Shown piece by piece: positions 18,514-26,965 of a DNA stretch of 64,000 nucleotides. The first letter of the stretch is position 1. Each line of letters starts with the position of its first letter. The stretch is from Arthrobacter sp. U41 (GTDB lineage: Bacteria > Actinomycetota > Actinomycetes > Actinomycetales > Micrococcaceae). A program made the translations under genes and the position numbers. Location: NCBI RefSeq assembly GCF_001750145.1, contig NZ_CP015732.1:3906001-3970000 (forward strand), read 5' to 3'. Below the pieces are notes generated by a model. It was not told the DNA's origin and made no database searches. It saw nothing but the letters and a program-made list of their open reading frames with translations.

Positions 18514-19218
18514 TTACCCGCTCCGGTCGACGGCGGCCAGGATCGCCGCTCCCAGTTCGGCCGGCCGGGTGAACTGTGGCCAGTGCCCGGTGGGCAGGTC
18601 CACGTACTCGACGTCCCGCACGCGGCCGAGTTCCGCGACATACGGGTGGCCGGCCCCGATCATCTCGATGAGCATGGAGGACGGGAACTCGCAGGCGATG
18701 ACGGTCGCAGGGACGTCGTAGCGCCGCTCGTCGTGCAGCCGCTGCTGGTCCTTGGCCACGGCCGTCGGCTGCGGGACGGCGCGGGCCCGGAACATGGCCC
18801 GCAACTCCTCGTCCAGGTCGGTGAGGTCCTCATCCTCGAAGAATTCCCACGGGGGAAGCGGGACCTCGACGCCGTCGTCCGGCAGCTCGTCGTTGATCAC
18901 GCCGCCTTCGCCGAGCGGACCGCTGTCCACATAGATTGCCCGGACCACCCGGTCCGGGCGGGCGTCGACGGCGCCGTAAATGATGGCGCCCCCGCCCGAG
19001 TGGCCGACCAGGACGACCGGGATGTCGAGCTCGTCAATCTCCGCCACGACGGCGTCGATGTGGGTGCGCAGGCCGATGCCGGACCGCCGCGCGTCAGCTG
19101 ATTCCAGCCCGGGCAGGGTAAGCGGGTGGACCCGGTGCCCGGCGGCGACCAGCGGCGGGGTCACCTGCTCCCATGACGAGGCGTCCAACCAGAATCCGGG
19201 TACCAGGATGATGTCCAT
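18514..19218 (-). CDS. Alpha/beta hydrolase
   Basis: A 234-residue alpha/beta hydrolase. The nucleophile elbow is GHSGGG near residue 94, the oxyanion region is LVPGFWLDASSWEQV at the N-terminus, and the catalytic His is probably in PTGHWPQFTRP near the C-terminus. The acidic residue of the triad is not certain. Substrate unknown. Convergent with def, 9 nt apart. A -10 element TAGGGT lies 6 nt before the ATG. Confidence 0.88.
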   Translation of the reverse strand: MDIILVPGFWLDASSWEQVTPPLVAAGHRVHPLTLPGLESADARRSGIGLRTHIDAVVAEIDELDIPVVLVGHSGGGAIIYGAVDARPDRVVRAIYVDSGPLGEGGVINDELPDDGVEVPLPPWEFFEDEDLTDLDEELRAMFRARAVPQPTAVAKDQQRLHDERRYDVPATVIACEFPSSMLIEMIGAGHPYVAELGRVRDVEYVDLPTGHWPQFTRPAELGAAILAAVDRSG

Positions 19219-19224
19219 GCCGGT

Positions 19225-19230
19225 ACCCTA
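19225..19230 (-). promoter_or_regulatory. -10 element of alpha/beta hydrolase gene
   Basis: TAGGGT on the minus strand ends exactly 6 nt before the ATG at 19218. Predicted leaderless promoter. Confidence 0.6.
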
Positions 19231-19283
19231 CCTGCCCGGGTCTGCAGCCGCACGGACCGGCGGGAAGATTCCCTCCCGCCGGG

Positions 19284-20180
19284 CTATTCCTCACCGGATT
19301 TCTGCAGGATCGCGGCGTGATCCGGAACGTAACGGAACAACTCCCGCGGCGGGCGCGTGTAGTTGACGGCCTTGGGCCTTTCCGGCAACGTCACCTGCTC
19401 TGTCCGGACTTCGGTGTAGTCAATGCTGGAGAGCAGATGGGCGATCATATTGATCCGGGCCCGTCGTTTATCCTCTGCCTCGACCACGTACCAGGGGGAT
19501 TCGGCAGTATCCGTCTGCATGAACATGTCGTCCTTGGCCCGTGAGTAGTCTTCCCAGCGGAGGATCGCCTCCCGGTCCATCGGCGAGAGTTTCCATTGCC
19601 GCATCGGATCATCCAGCCGGGACTTGAAGCGCCGTTCCTGTTCGGCGTGGCTGATCGAAAACCAGTATTTGAACAGCAGAATGCCGTCCTGGACCAGGAG
19701 GCGTTCAAAGACCGGGCACTGGGCCATAAAGCGTTTGTGTTCCGCGGGCGTGCAGAACCCCATCACATGTTCAACGCCGGCCCGGTTGTACCAGGAGCGG
19801 TCCATCAGGACGATCTCCCCCGCTGCGGGCAGGTGCTGCACGTAGCGCTGGAAATACCATTCACCCCGCTGCCGCTCGGTCGGGGCCGGCAACGCCACGA
19901 TGCGCGCGGCGCGCGGGTTCAGGTACTCCGTGAGCCGCTTGATCGCGCTGCCCTTGCCGGCGGCGTCGCGCCCCTCAAAGATCACCAGCACGCGCGCCCC
20001 CGTGCTGCGGACCCATTCCTGCATCGCGACGAGCTCCGCCTGGAGCCGGAAGAGTTCGGCCTCGTAAACGGCCAGGGGCAACCTCTCCGTACGTCCCTCG
20101 GGTTGCCCCTTGGCGCCCTTCCGGCCTGCCTGTACCTTGCCGGAGCCGGCTTTGCCGGCGCCGTCCTTGCGATGTGCCAT
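19284..20180 (-). CDS. ppk2: Polyphosphate kinase 2
   Basis: A 298-residue PPK2-family kinase that transfers phosphate between polyphosphate and nucleoside diphosphates. Walker A is GRDAAGKGS at about residue 70, Walker B is MDRSWYNRAGVE, and the lid includes RRFKSRLDDPMRQWKLS. The PMRQWKLSPMD motif and length indicate class I, which prefers ADP to make ATP. The N-terminal 35 residues are Lys/Gly-rich and likely disordered. I start at MAHRKDGAG; the frame runs on upstream over the pfkB promoter. Divergent from pfkB. Confidence 0.93.
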   Translation of the reverse strand: MAHRKDGAGKAGSGKVQAGRKGAKGQPEGRTERLPLAVYEAELFRLQAELVAMQEWVRSTGARVLVIFEGRDAAGKGSAIKRLTEYLNPRAARIVALPAPTERQRGEWYFQRYVQHLPAAGEIVLMDRSWYNRAGVEHVMGFCTPAEHKRFMAQCPVFERLLVQDGILLFKYWFSISHAEQERRFKSRLDDPMRQWKLSPMDREAILRWEDYSRAKDDMFMQTDTAESPWYVVEAEDKRRARINMIAHLLSSIDYTEVRTEQVTLPERPKAVNYTRPPRELFRYVPDHAAILQKSGEE

Positions 20181-20303
20181 GGTTCCCGTTCCACTGGTTG
20201 CGGCGGACTTTCGTGTCGCCAGTCCTGCCGCGCTTATTCTCGCCGAGCGGCCGACCGCCCACAAGGGGACGCCCCGCCGGGGACACCGGCAACGCCAAGC
20301 TCC

Positions 20304-20309
20304 TATGCT
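20304..20309 (+). promoter_or_regulatory. -10 element of pfkB
   Basis: TATGCT ends exactly 6 nt before the ATG at 20316. This decides the start among three in-frame ATGs (20316, 20334, 20340). Confidence 0.55.
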
Positions 20310-20315
20310 TGGGCC

Positions 20316-21296
20316 ATGGAAGCCCCCCGACCGATGGCGATGCAACCCATCCTCACTCTCACCATAAATCCCGCCCTGGACGTCAGCACCTCAACGGAGC
20401 AGGTCATCAGCGGCCACAAGCTGCGCTGCGGCACCACCCGCCTCGACCCGGGCGGCGGAGGCGTGAACGTGTCCCGGGTCGTGCAGCGCCTCGGTGGCCG
20501 GACCCTGGCGGTCTACACCGCCGGCGGACCCACCGGAGAGGCGTACCGCCGGCTCATCGAAGCCGAACGCATCGCCACCCTGGCCATACCGATCCAAGGG
20601 AGCACCCGCGAGGACTTCACGGTCGATGAGACGACAACGGGAAAGCAGTTCCGTTTTGTGCTTGAGGGCCCCGAGCTGAGTGAGCCCGAGTGGCGTTTGT
20701 GCCTTGCGCTTGTGGCGGATTCGATTCCGAGGGGCGGGTATGTCGTGGCCAGCGGAAGCCTGCCCCCGGGGGTTCCGGAGGACTTCTACGCCCAGGTGGC
20801 CCGGCTGGCCCGGCAGCAGGATGCACGCTGCATCGTGGACGCCGCCGGGCCGGCACTGGCCGAAGCCCTCGCCGAGGGGGTGTTCCTGGTGAAGCCGAGC
20901 CGCCGGGAACTGGGGCTGCACTTCGGCACGACACTCGAGAGCGATGCAAGCCAGGTCGAAGCGGCCGCAGCGCTGGTCGCCGACGGCTCCGCGGAACATG
21001 TCGCCCTGACCCTGGGCGGCAAGGGCGCAGTGCTCGCCTCGAAGTCCGGAATTCTCCGGCTGGCCGTGCCCCGGGTGCAGGTTCGAAGCACCGTCGGAGC
21101 CGGCGACAGTTTCCTGGCCGCTTTCGTGCTCCGCCTGGCCCAAGGCCGCACCCTCGAGGAAGCGCTGCGGGCCGCCGTCGCCGCCGGAAGCGCCACGGTC
21201 ACAACGCTCGCCACCGAACTCTGCCACCGCGAGGACGTCGAACGGCTGGAGGCCCAACTCGCCGCCCGGGACCTGGACGGGAGCGCGGCAGGGTGA
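20316..21296 (+). CDS. pfkB: 6-phosphofructokinase/1-phosphofructokinase, PfkB family
   Basis: A 326-residue ribokinase-fold sugar kinase that resembles E. coli Pfk-2 closely: LTLTINPALDVSTSTEQV at the start, the substrate loop RLDPGGGGVNVSR, SGSLPPGVPEDFY, and the phosphate/anion hole with catalytic Asp in STVGAGDSFLAAF near residue 265. The expected reaction is phosphorylation of fructose 6-phosphate; use of tagatose 6-phosphate or fructose 1-phosphate cannot be excluded. It is divergent from ppk2, so ATP-regenerating and ATP-using enzymes share a 135-nt promoter region. Confidence 0.9.
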   Translation: MEAPRPMAMQPILTLTINPALDVSTSTEQVISGHKLRCGTTRLDPGGGGVNVSRVVQRLGGRTLAVYTAGGPTGEAYRRLIEAERIATLAIPIQGSTREDFTVDETTTGKQFRFVLEGPELSEPEWRLCLALVADSIPRGGYVVASGSLPPGVPEDFYAQVARLARQQDARCIVDAAGPALAEALAEGVFLVKPSRRELGLHFGTTLESDASQVEAAAALVADGSAEHVALTLGGKGAVLASKSGILRLAVPRVQVRSTVGAGDSFLAAFVLRLAQGRTLEEALRAAVAAGSATVTTLATELCHREDVERLEAQLAARDLDGSAAG

Positions 21297-21468
21297 AGCC
21301 GGGACCGGCAGCGAAGCCGGCGGCCCTGCGGCGGCCGGCCCCGTCAGGCTCCCCGTCCAGGCGAACCCCGGCCGCTGCAAGGCAGTTGTCGTTCCGCCGT
21401 CGTTTCCTCTCGGCCAGCGCAGGCGGCACACTTGGGGAGAGGCCTGCCTACCACTACAAGGAGCACCC

Positions 21469-22146
21469 ATGACCACGGCCAAACCAGTCATTGTCTTTGA
21501 CGTGAACGAAACACTCTCTGACATGTCCCCCATGGGGCAACGCTTCAGCGAGGTGGGGGCCCCGCCTGAACTGGCAGAGCTCTGGTTCGCGGCGCTTCTG
21601 CGCGACGGTTTCGCACTCACCGCCAGTGGGGACAACGGATCCTTCGCCGCTATCGGGGCGGACGCACTCCGCCGGCTGCTGAGCCGGGTGGAGCCTGATC
21701 GTGGCCTGGAGGCAGCGGTCGAGCACGTCATGGGCGGCCTGGCCGGCCTCGGAGTTCATCCGGATGTCCCCGCCGGGGTCCGGTCCCTCTCCGCTGCCGG
21801 GTTCCGGCTCATCACGCTCAGCAACGGCTCTGCCCAGATCGCCCGGAAGCTGCTCAGCGAGGCGGGGATCCGGGAGGAGTTCGAGATGCTGCTTTCGGTC
21901 GAGGACGCGCCTGCCTGGAAGCCTGCCCGCGCCTCCTACGAATATGCCGCCGCCTCCACCGCGTCCGAGACGTCGGCCATGCTGCTGGTCGCCGTCCACC
22001 CGTGGGACGTCCACGGTGCGGTCCGCGCCGGGTTGCGCACGGCGTGGGTGAATCGGACTGGAGCAGCCTATCCGGGCTACTTTGAGGCCCCGGAGTTCAC
22101 CGTTGCCGCATTGACCGAGCTTCCAGCCGTTTTGGTCGCGGCGTGA
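21469..22146 (+). CDS. HAD-superfamily haloacid dehalogenase, type II
   Basis: A 225-residue HAD hydrolase. Motif I reads VFDVNETL with the nucleophile at Asp11; the VNETL variant is typical of the L-2-haloacid dehalogenase subfamily rather than phosphatases. Motif II is TLSNGSAQI, motif III Lys in WKPARASYEYA, and motif IV is replaced by VAVHPWDVHGA, also as in haloacid dehalogenases. An AAGGAG lies 7 nt before the ATG. Whether it acts on haloacids in vivo is unproven. Convergent with the DUF1524 gene. Confidence 0.88.
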   Translation: MTTAKPVIVFDVNETLSDMSPMGQRFSEVGAPPELAELWFAALLRDGFALTASGDNGSFAAIGADALRRLLSRVEPDRGLEAAVEHVMGGLAGLGVHPDVPAGVRSLSAAGFRLITLSNGSAQIARKLLSEAGIREEFEMLLSVEDAPAWKPARASYEYAAASTASETSAMLLVAVHPWDVHGAVRAGLRTAWVNRTGAAYPGYFEAPEFTVAALTELPAVLVAA

Positions 22147-22158
22147 TCTGGCGGAGGT

Positions 22159-22962
22159 CTACTGAGCAGCCGCAACGATCGTCTGCTGCCCGGGGCAGGT
22201 GCTGAGGATCCGCCTCATCGCCTCCTTCTCGGCCGGGGTAACCCACAGCCGGTAGGCCGCCTTCACGGAGATCTGCCGGGCGACGTAGTGGCAGCGGAAG
22301 GCCTTGTTCGCCGGCAGCCAGGTGGCGGCGTCGGAAGCCCCCTTGTCCTGGTTCGCGGGGCCGTCGGCGGCGATCAGGTTCAGCGGATCGTTCGCCAGGT
22401 GCTCGCGCTGCCCTGCGGTCAACTGCTGGGCACCCTTTTGCCAGGCGTCCCCCAGCGCCACAACATGGTCAACCTGAACGTCCTTGCTGCTCCCGGCTCC
22501 CCGGCGGAACGGGATCAGGCGGCCGGTGTACGGTTCGCGGAACCAGCCGGCGGCCACCAGGCAGCGGGATCCCGCGGTGAAGGCGGTGTCCGACAAGTCG
22601 CGGCGGAGGATGTCGTTGCGGGTATCGCATCCGTTGCGGTCCGCGTCCAGCCAGGCCTGGCCGAAGGCGCTCCGGTCGTAGGTGTCCTTGGCGGCGCGTC
22701 CCTTCACCGCCAGCGTGTCCAGCAGCGCCGCTGCCGGGCCCGGTGGAACAGTCCGAACGGAGGGGATGGCGTTCATCCAGCCCGCTGCCAGCACGGGCGC
22801 CTCGCGGGGTCCGTCGGCGGGTCCCTCGACGGCGGCAAACTGCCCGGCGGTGAAGAACCAGCCGAGTCCCGCGAGCAAGGAGAGTGCGGCGGCGGTCAAC
22901 AGAACCCAGGCCTGGCGGGACCGCCGTCGTGCCCGCCGGAACCCGGCCCAGGTGAGGGTCAT
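22159..22962 (-). CDS. HNH nuclease-like protein, DUF1524 (membrane-anchored or secreted)
   Basis: A 267-residue protein with a basic N-terminus (RRARRRSRQ) and one hydrophobic segment at about residues 20-40, consistent with a signal anchor or signal peptide. The C-terminal domain is DUF1524/HNH: VQVDHVVALGDAWQKGA holds the His of the catalytic beta-beta-alpha-metal motif, followed by NDPLNLIAADGPANQDKGA (Asn) and WLPANKAFRCHYVARQI. Such exported nucleases occur widely in actinobacteria and may degrade external DNA for nutrients or uptake. Confidence 0.85.
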   Translation of the reverse strand: MTLTWAGFRRARRRSRQAWVLLTAAALSLLAGLGWFFTAGQFAAVEGPADGPREAPVLAAGWMNAIPSVRTVPPGPAAALLDTLAVKGRAAKDTYDRSAFGQAWLDADRNGCDTRNDILRRDLSDTAFTAGSRCLVAAGWFREPYTGRLIPFRRGAGSSKDVQVDHVVALGDAWQKGAQQLTAGQREHLANDPLNLIAADGPANQDKGASDAATWLPANKAFRCHYVARQISVKAAYRLWVTPAEKEAMRRILSTCPGQQTIVAAAQ

Positions 22963-23091
22963 ACCGGCGTCCCGGCGGGATGCTTCCGGACCGGCCCTTC
23001 CCGGGCAGCACTGTGGGATCCAGGGCGTACCGGCGCGGGGCGAATTCGTTCCACCCCCGAAGCCTAGGCCCGGCCCCCGCTGCTGCGGCCG

Positions 23092-23100
23092 TTATCCACA
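23092..23100 (+). promoter_or_regulatory. DnaA box consensus
   Basis: TTATCCACA, a perfect consensus, in the 159-nt gap between the DUF1524 gene and the small gene at 23122. Isolated; function unproven. Confidence 0.35.
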
Positions 23101-23121
23101 GTGTGGAGGACAGGTGCCCTG

Positions 23122-23331
23122 CTAGTTCTCTTTCGTCACGCGCACAAGGTCTTCGTTGGCGAGGGCCATCAGCGATTCGAGTTGCCGGACCCGTGCCTCG
23201 TCGACCTCTCCGGCCGCATGCTTGGCACGGGCATCATCAAGGAGCCGTTTGGCTTCCTTGACGTTCCGCCGAGCGACGTCCAGCGCGTGTTCCAGGGTGG
23301 TTTCGTGCTCTACTGCCGAGTTCTGTTCCAT
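23122..23331 (-). CDS. Small hypothetical coiled-coil protein
   Basis: A 69-residue soluble protein, strongly helical and charged, with heptad-like spacing in the stretch VARRNVKEAKRLLDDARAKH and a second helix EARVRQLESLMALANEDLVR. No known domain. The start is taken at MEQNSAVEH; a longer reading through the upstream terminator is less likely. Codon use is like the neighbours. It lies directly downstream of gap on the same strand but beyond gap's terminator. Confidence 0.6.
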   Translation of the reverse strand: MEQNSAVEHETTLEHALDVARRNVKEAKRLLDDARAKHAAGEVDEARVRQLESLMALANEDLVRVTKEN

Positions 23332-23347
23332 TGCACTATTGTGGTGC

Positions 23348-23385
23348 CCTTTCCCGGCCGATTCCAGAGGATCGGCCGGGAAAGG
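23348..23385 (-). terminator. Terminator of gap
   Basis: Perfect 15-bp inverted repeat CCTTTCCCGGCCGAT / ATCGGCCGGGAAAGG with an 8-nt loop, 25 nt after the gap stop codon. Confidence 0.8.
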
Positions 23386-23410
23386 CGGAACAGACTTTAG
23401 CGCGGCGGGG

Positions 23411-24907
23411 TCAGGCCGTGACCTCGACGGGCAGGCCGGCTGCCTCCAGGGTCGCTGCTGCATCTTTGGCCGGGAACGACGGCGGGTTCACGCCGGCCAT
23501 CTCCTCCATGACGCGGACCACCTGGCAGCTGTAGCCGAACTCGTTGTCGTACCAGACATAGAGCACGAGGTTCTTGTTGGTGCAGATCGTGGCCAGGCCG
23601 TCGACGATGCCCGCGCGGCGCGAACCGACGAAGTCCGTGGAAACAACCTCGGGCGAATCGATGTAGTCGATCTGCTTACGGAGTTCCGAGTGCAGCGACA
23701 TTTCCCGCAGGTAGTCGTTGACCTCGTCCTTGGTGGTGCCGTTTTCCAGGCTCAGGTTCAGGATGGCCATCGAAACGTCCGGGGTGGGGACGCGGATGGC
23801 GTTGCCGGTGAGCTTGCCCTGGAGCTCCGGCAGGGCCTTGGCGACAGCCTTGGCGGCACCGGTCTCGGTGATGACCATGTTCAGCGCTGCGGAGCGTCCG
23901 CGGCGGTCTCCCTTATGGAAGTTGTCGATCAGGTTCTGGTCGTTGGTAAAGGAGTGGACCGTCTCGACGTGGCCGTGCACCACGCCGTAGCGGTCGTTGA
24001 TGGCCTTCAGCACCGGGGTGATGGCGTTGGTGGTGCAGGAGGCTGCGGTGACAATCTTGTCCGAATCGGTGATCGCCGCGTGGTTGATGCCGTGCACAAT
24101 GTTCTTCAGGTCGCCCTTGCCCGGTGCCGTGAGCAGCACCCGGGAAACGCCCTTGCTCTTCAGGTGCTGGGACAGGCCCTCGGCGTCGCGCCAGCGTCCC
24201 GTGTTGTCGACGACGAGAGCGTCGTGGATGCCGTAGGCGGTGTAGTCGACGGTGGCGGGGTTGTCCGAGTAAATGACCTGGATCTGGACACCGTTGGCGG
24301 TGATGGTGTCGTTCTCGAGGTCCACCTTGATGGTGCCCTCGAAGGAGCCGTGGACCGAATCGCGGCGCAGCAGACTGGCGCGCTTGGTCAGGTCGTTGTC
24401 CGAACCGCGGCGGACCACGACGGCGCGCAGGCGCAGGCCGTGGCCGCCGCCGGCCTTTTCGATCAGGAGGCGGGCCAGCAGGCGGCCAATGCGGCCAAAG
24501 CCGTAGAGAACGACGTCGGTGCTGGTGCGGTCGTCTCCGCCGCGCTTGCCAACAACCTCGGCGAGTTCCTTACGGAGGAATTCATCCAGGGTGGCGCCGT
24601 TGCCCTCGACCCGGTACTTCTCGGTGAGGCGGGCGATGTCGATGGCAGCGGCGCCGAGCTCAAGTTTGGTGAGGGCGTCCAGCAGCGGGGCTGTTTCTTC
24701 GAGACGCAGTTCTTCCTTGCTCATCCGGCGGGCGAAGCGGTGCGCCTTGAGGATGTTCATGGTGGATTTGTTGATCAGGCTGCGACCGTGGATGGAGGTG
24801 ACCACGTTGTTTTCGCGGTACAGCCGGCCGATCACCGGGATCATGGCCTCGGCGAGCGCCTCCCGGCCCATCCACGTATCAAGACAAGAATCTGACGTCT
24901 GGCTCAC
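23411..24907 (-). CDS. gap: Glyceraldehyde-3-phosphate dehydrogenase, long form
   Basis: A 498-residue GAPDH. The first ~125 residues are an extension not found in standard ~335-residue enzymes; the NAD(P)-binding fold then starts at VVLYGFGRIGRLLARLL, and the active-site cysteine is in ASCTTNAITPVL. This architecture is that of the long actinobacterial GAPDH (GapX/GapB-like), usually considered NADP-linked or gluconeogenic, so I infer an anabolic role. GTG start with AGGAAGG 7 nt upstream. A perfect 18-bp palindrome lies 24 nt upstream of the start codon, marking this gene as regulated. Monocistronic, ending in a strong terminator. Confidence 0.9.
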   Translation of the reverse strand: MSQTSDSCLDTWMGREALAEAMIPVIGRLYRENNVVTSIHGRSLINKSTMNILKAHRFARRMSKEELRLEETAPLLDALTKLELGAAAIDIARLTEKYRVEGNGATLDEFLRKELAEVVGKRGGDDRTSTDVVLYGFGRIGRLLARLLIEKAGGGHGLRLRAVVVRRGSDNDLTKRASLLRRDSVHGSFEGTIKVDLENDTITANGVQIQVIYSDNPATVDYTAYGIHDALVVDNTGRWRDAEGLSQHLKSKGVSRVLLTAPGKGDLKNIVHGINHAAITDSDKIVTAASCTTNAITPVLKAINDRYGVVHGHVETVHSFTNDQNLIDNFHKGDRRGRSAALNMVITETGAAKAVAKALPELQGKLTGNAIRVPTPDVSMAILNLSLENGTTKDEVNDYLREMSLHSELRKQIDYIDSPEVVSTDFVGSRRAGIVDGLATICTNKNLVLYVWYDNEFGYSCQVVRVMEEMAGVNPPSFPAKDAAATLEAAGLPVEVTA

Positions 24908-24931
24908 AGAAATACCTTCCTAGAATCCACT

Positions 24932-24949
24932 GCATACGACGTCGTATGC
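24932..24949. promoter_or_regulatory. Palindromic operator upstream of gap
   Basis: GCATACGACGTCGTATGC, a perfect 18-bp palindrome with a central CG, 25 nt before the gap GTG. Its symmetry and central CG fit a dimeric repressor such as LacI or GntR family. The regulator is not identified here. Confidence 0.65.
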
Positions 24950-25180
24950 GGAAGTCGGCTGCCGGAGGGTGTCCGGAACCTCGGCGCCGGCGGGGATTCG
25001 GTCCACCCCGGGCGCCTGTGTCGAGCAAAGAAAAGCCACCGGCTGCGAACGCAGACCCGGCGGCAGAACTTCTACGTTCAGCATCCAGTCTAACGGCGGC
25101 CCGGCCTGCTCCGGTGCCCGGTGACGCGTGAAATGACTCACACAGCGGGGGCCGCCGCGCTCACTGTCTCCTCAGCACGC

Positions 25181-26791
25181 CTACCGCGCGTCCTGCAGGA
25201 TCATGTCGACGGCCTTTTCCGCGATCATGATGGTCGGCGCCTGCGTATTTGCACTGACCAGCCGGGGCATGATCGAGGAATCAACGACGCGCAGTCCCTC
25301 CAGCCCGTGGACCTTCAGCCGCGGCGAAACGACAGAATCATCAGTGGTTCCCATGGCGCACGTGCCGACCGGGTGGTACGAGGTCCGCCCGTAGGAGCGC
25401 ACGAAATTCACATACTCGTCCCGGGTTTCCACCCGCGTGCCGTCGCCGATGTGCTCAGCCTTGGTAAGCGCCGCCATCGACGACTGCTCCATGATCTCGC
25501 GGCTCTGCCGCACCCCGGCGATGGCCATCTCGAGGTCGTAGTCGTCGGCGAGATAGTTCGGATCGATGAGCGGTGCTTTGCTTGGATCGGAGGACACCGG
25601 ACGGACGGTTCCCCGGCTCCGTGGCCGCAGGAAATAGGAGTTCAATGTGGCACCGAATCCGGGCTTCAAAGCCGTGGCGCCCGTCCCCAACCGCGCGGCG
25701 GGGAGGAAGTGGAACTGCAGGTCGGGGGTCTTTTCATCCTTGTTTGCGTAACTGAAGCCTCCGGCCTCAACAAGGGTTGAGGCGAACGGTCCCGAACGGA
25801 AGGCAAGGTACTCCACACCGGCCAGGACCGTGGCAGGGCGCACCTGATTGAGCCGGTCCAGGCTGTGGTAATCGGTGAGTTCGTAGACGATGTCAACGTC
25901 GCAGTGGTCATGCAGGTTCTTGCCGACGCCGGGCAGGGCGTGGACGGTATCGATGCCTGCGGCGGCGAGATCCTCCGGATCGCCGATGCCCGAGAGTTGC
26001 AGCAGCTTGGGCGAACCGAAGGCACCCGCGGAGACAATGACCTCGCGGCCGGCGCTGTACGTTCGCGCGCTGCCGCCTTCGATCGCCTCAATTCCGACGG
26101 CCCGGCCGTTCCTGACGATCACCCGGGAGACCGTCACGTTGGCCCGGACAGTGAGGTTGGGCCGCCTGCGGGCCGGCCGGAGGTAGGCGACGGCCGCGCT
26201 GCACCGCCGGCCGTTCTTGGTGGTGGTCTGGTAGAAACCGACGCCGTACTGCTGGGCGCCGTTGAAGTCGCTGTTGTAGGGCAGCCCAAATTCCTGACCC
26301 GCTTTTACGAAGGCCGCCGAGAGCTTGTGCGGGCGAAGCAGGTCGGAGACTCCGAGCGGCCCCTGGGTGCCGTGGTGCGGCGCCGAGAGCCGGCTGTTCG
26401 ACTCCGATCGGACGAAGTACTCACTCACTTCATCGGCGGACCAGCCTTCGCAGCCAAAATCCGTGACCCAGCTGTCGTAGTCCTCGGCCACGCCGCGGGT
26501 GAACACCTGGGAGTTGATGGACCCTCCGCCGCCCAGCACGCGGCCCTGGGCGAGCGGGATGCGGCGGCCGTTGCAGTGCTTCTGCGGAATGCTGGCGTAG
26601 TCCCACTGGTACGGGCCGTTCTTCAGCTTCGGGAAACCCGCGGGGACATGGATGAACGGATGACGGTCGGACCTGCCCGCCTCAAGCAGAAGGACCCGCA
26701 CCGAGGGGTCTTCACTGAGCCTGCCGGCCAGAACGCTGCCGCCGCTGCCACCCCCGGCAATGACATAGTCGTAGCTTTCGTCGTCCGGCAC
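25181..26791 (-). CDS. GMC family FAD oxidoreductase (choline dehydrogenase-like)
   Basis: A 536-residue FAD-dependent GMC oxidoreductase. The N-terminal dinucleotide site is VIAGGGSGGSVLAGRL, followed by GMC signature 1 (GRVLGGGGSINSQVF) and signature 2 (GAFGSPKLLQLSGIGD). The C-terminal active site includes SYHPVGTCAMG with the catalytic His and a second His/Asn position near NTQAPTIMIAEK. Substrates are alcohols; which one is unknown. I use the GTG that follows GGAG by 5 nt (MPDDESYDY); the frame continues upstream. Encoded downstream of rnpB on the same strand. Confidence 0.88.
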   Translation of the reverse strand: MPDDESYDYVIAGGGSGGSVLAGRLSEDPSVRVLLLEAGRSDRHPFIHVPAGFPKLKNGPYQWDYASIPQKHCNGRRIPLAQGRVLGGGGSINSQVFTRGVAEDYDSWVTDFGCEGWSADEVSEYFVRSESNSRLSAPHHGTQGPLGVSDLLRPHKLSAAFVKAGQEFGLPYNSDFNGAQQYGVGFYQTTTKNGRRCSAAVAYLRPARRRPNLTVRANVTVSRVIVRNGRAVGIEAIEGGSARTYSAGREVIVSAGAFGSPKLLQLSGIGDPEDLAAAGIDTVHALPGVGKNLHDHCDVDIVYELTDYHSLDRLNQVRPATVLAGVEYLAFRSGPFASTLVEAGGFSYANKDEKTPDLQFHFLPAARLGTGATALKPGFGATLNSYFLRPRSRGTVRPVSSDPSKAPLIDPNYLADDYDLEMAIAGVRQSREIMEQSSMAALTKAEHIGDGTRVETRDEYVNFVRSYGRTSYHPVGTCAMGTTDDSVVSPRLKVHGLEGLRVVDSSIMPRLVSANTQAPTIMIAEKAVDMILQDAR

Positions 26792-26965
26792 TATGACTCC
26801 TATGCTTTTCGCTGACTGCGCCGTTGTTTGAAACGTTCCCTGCAGTCTCTGGTCCCGCCGGGACGATGTCAAGCATTCGGGTCGGCCCGTATCCGCGCAG
26901 GCATCCGGGCAGGCAAAAGGCGCCCGGCAGCGGAAACGGCGGCAGGGACTCCCTGTGGTGTGAAT

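Noticed and set aside
23332-23463. N-terminal extension of the small coiled-coil protein
   Set aside because: Its codons lie in the gap terminator hairpin and gap 3' end.
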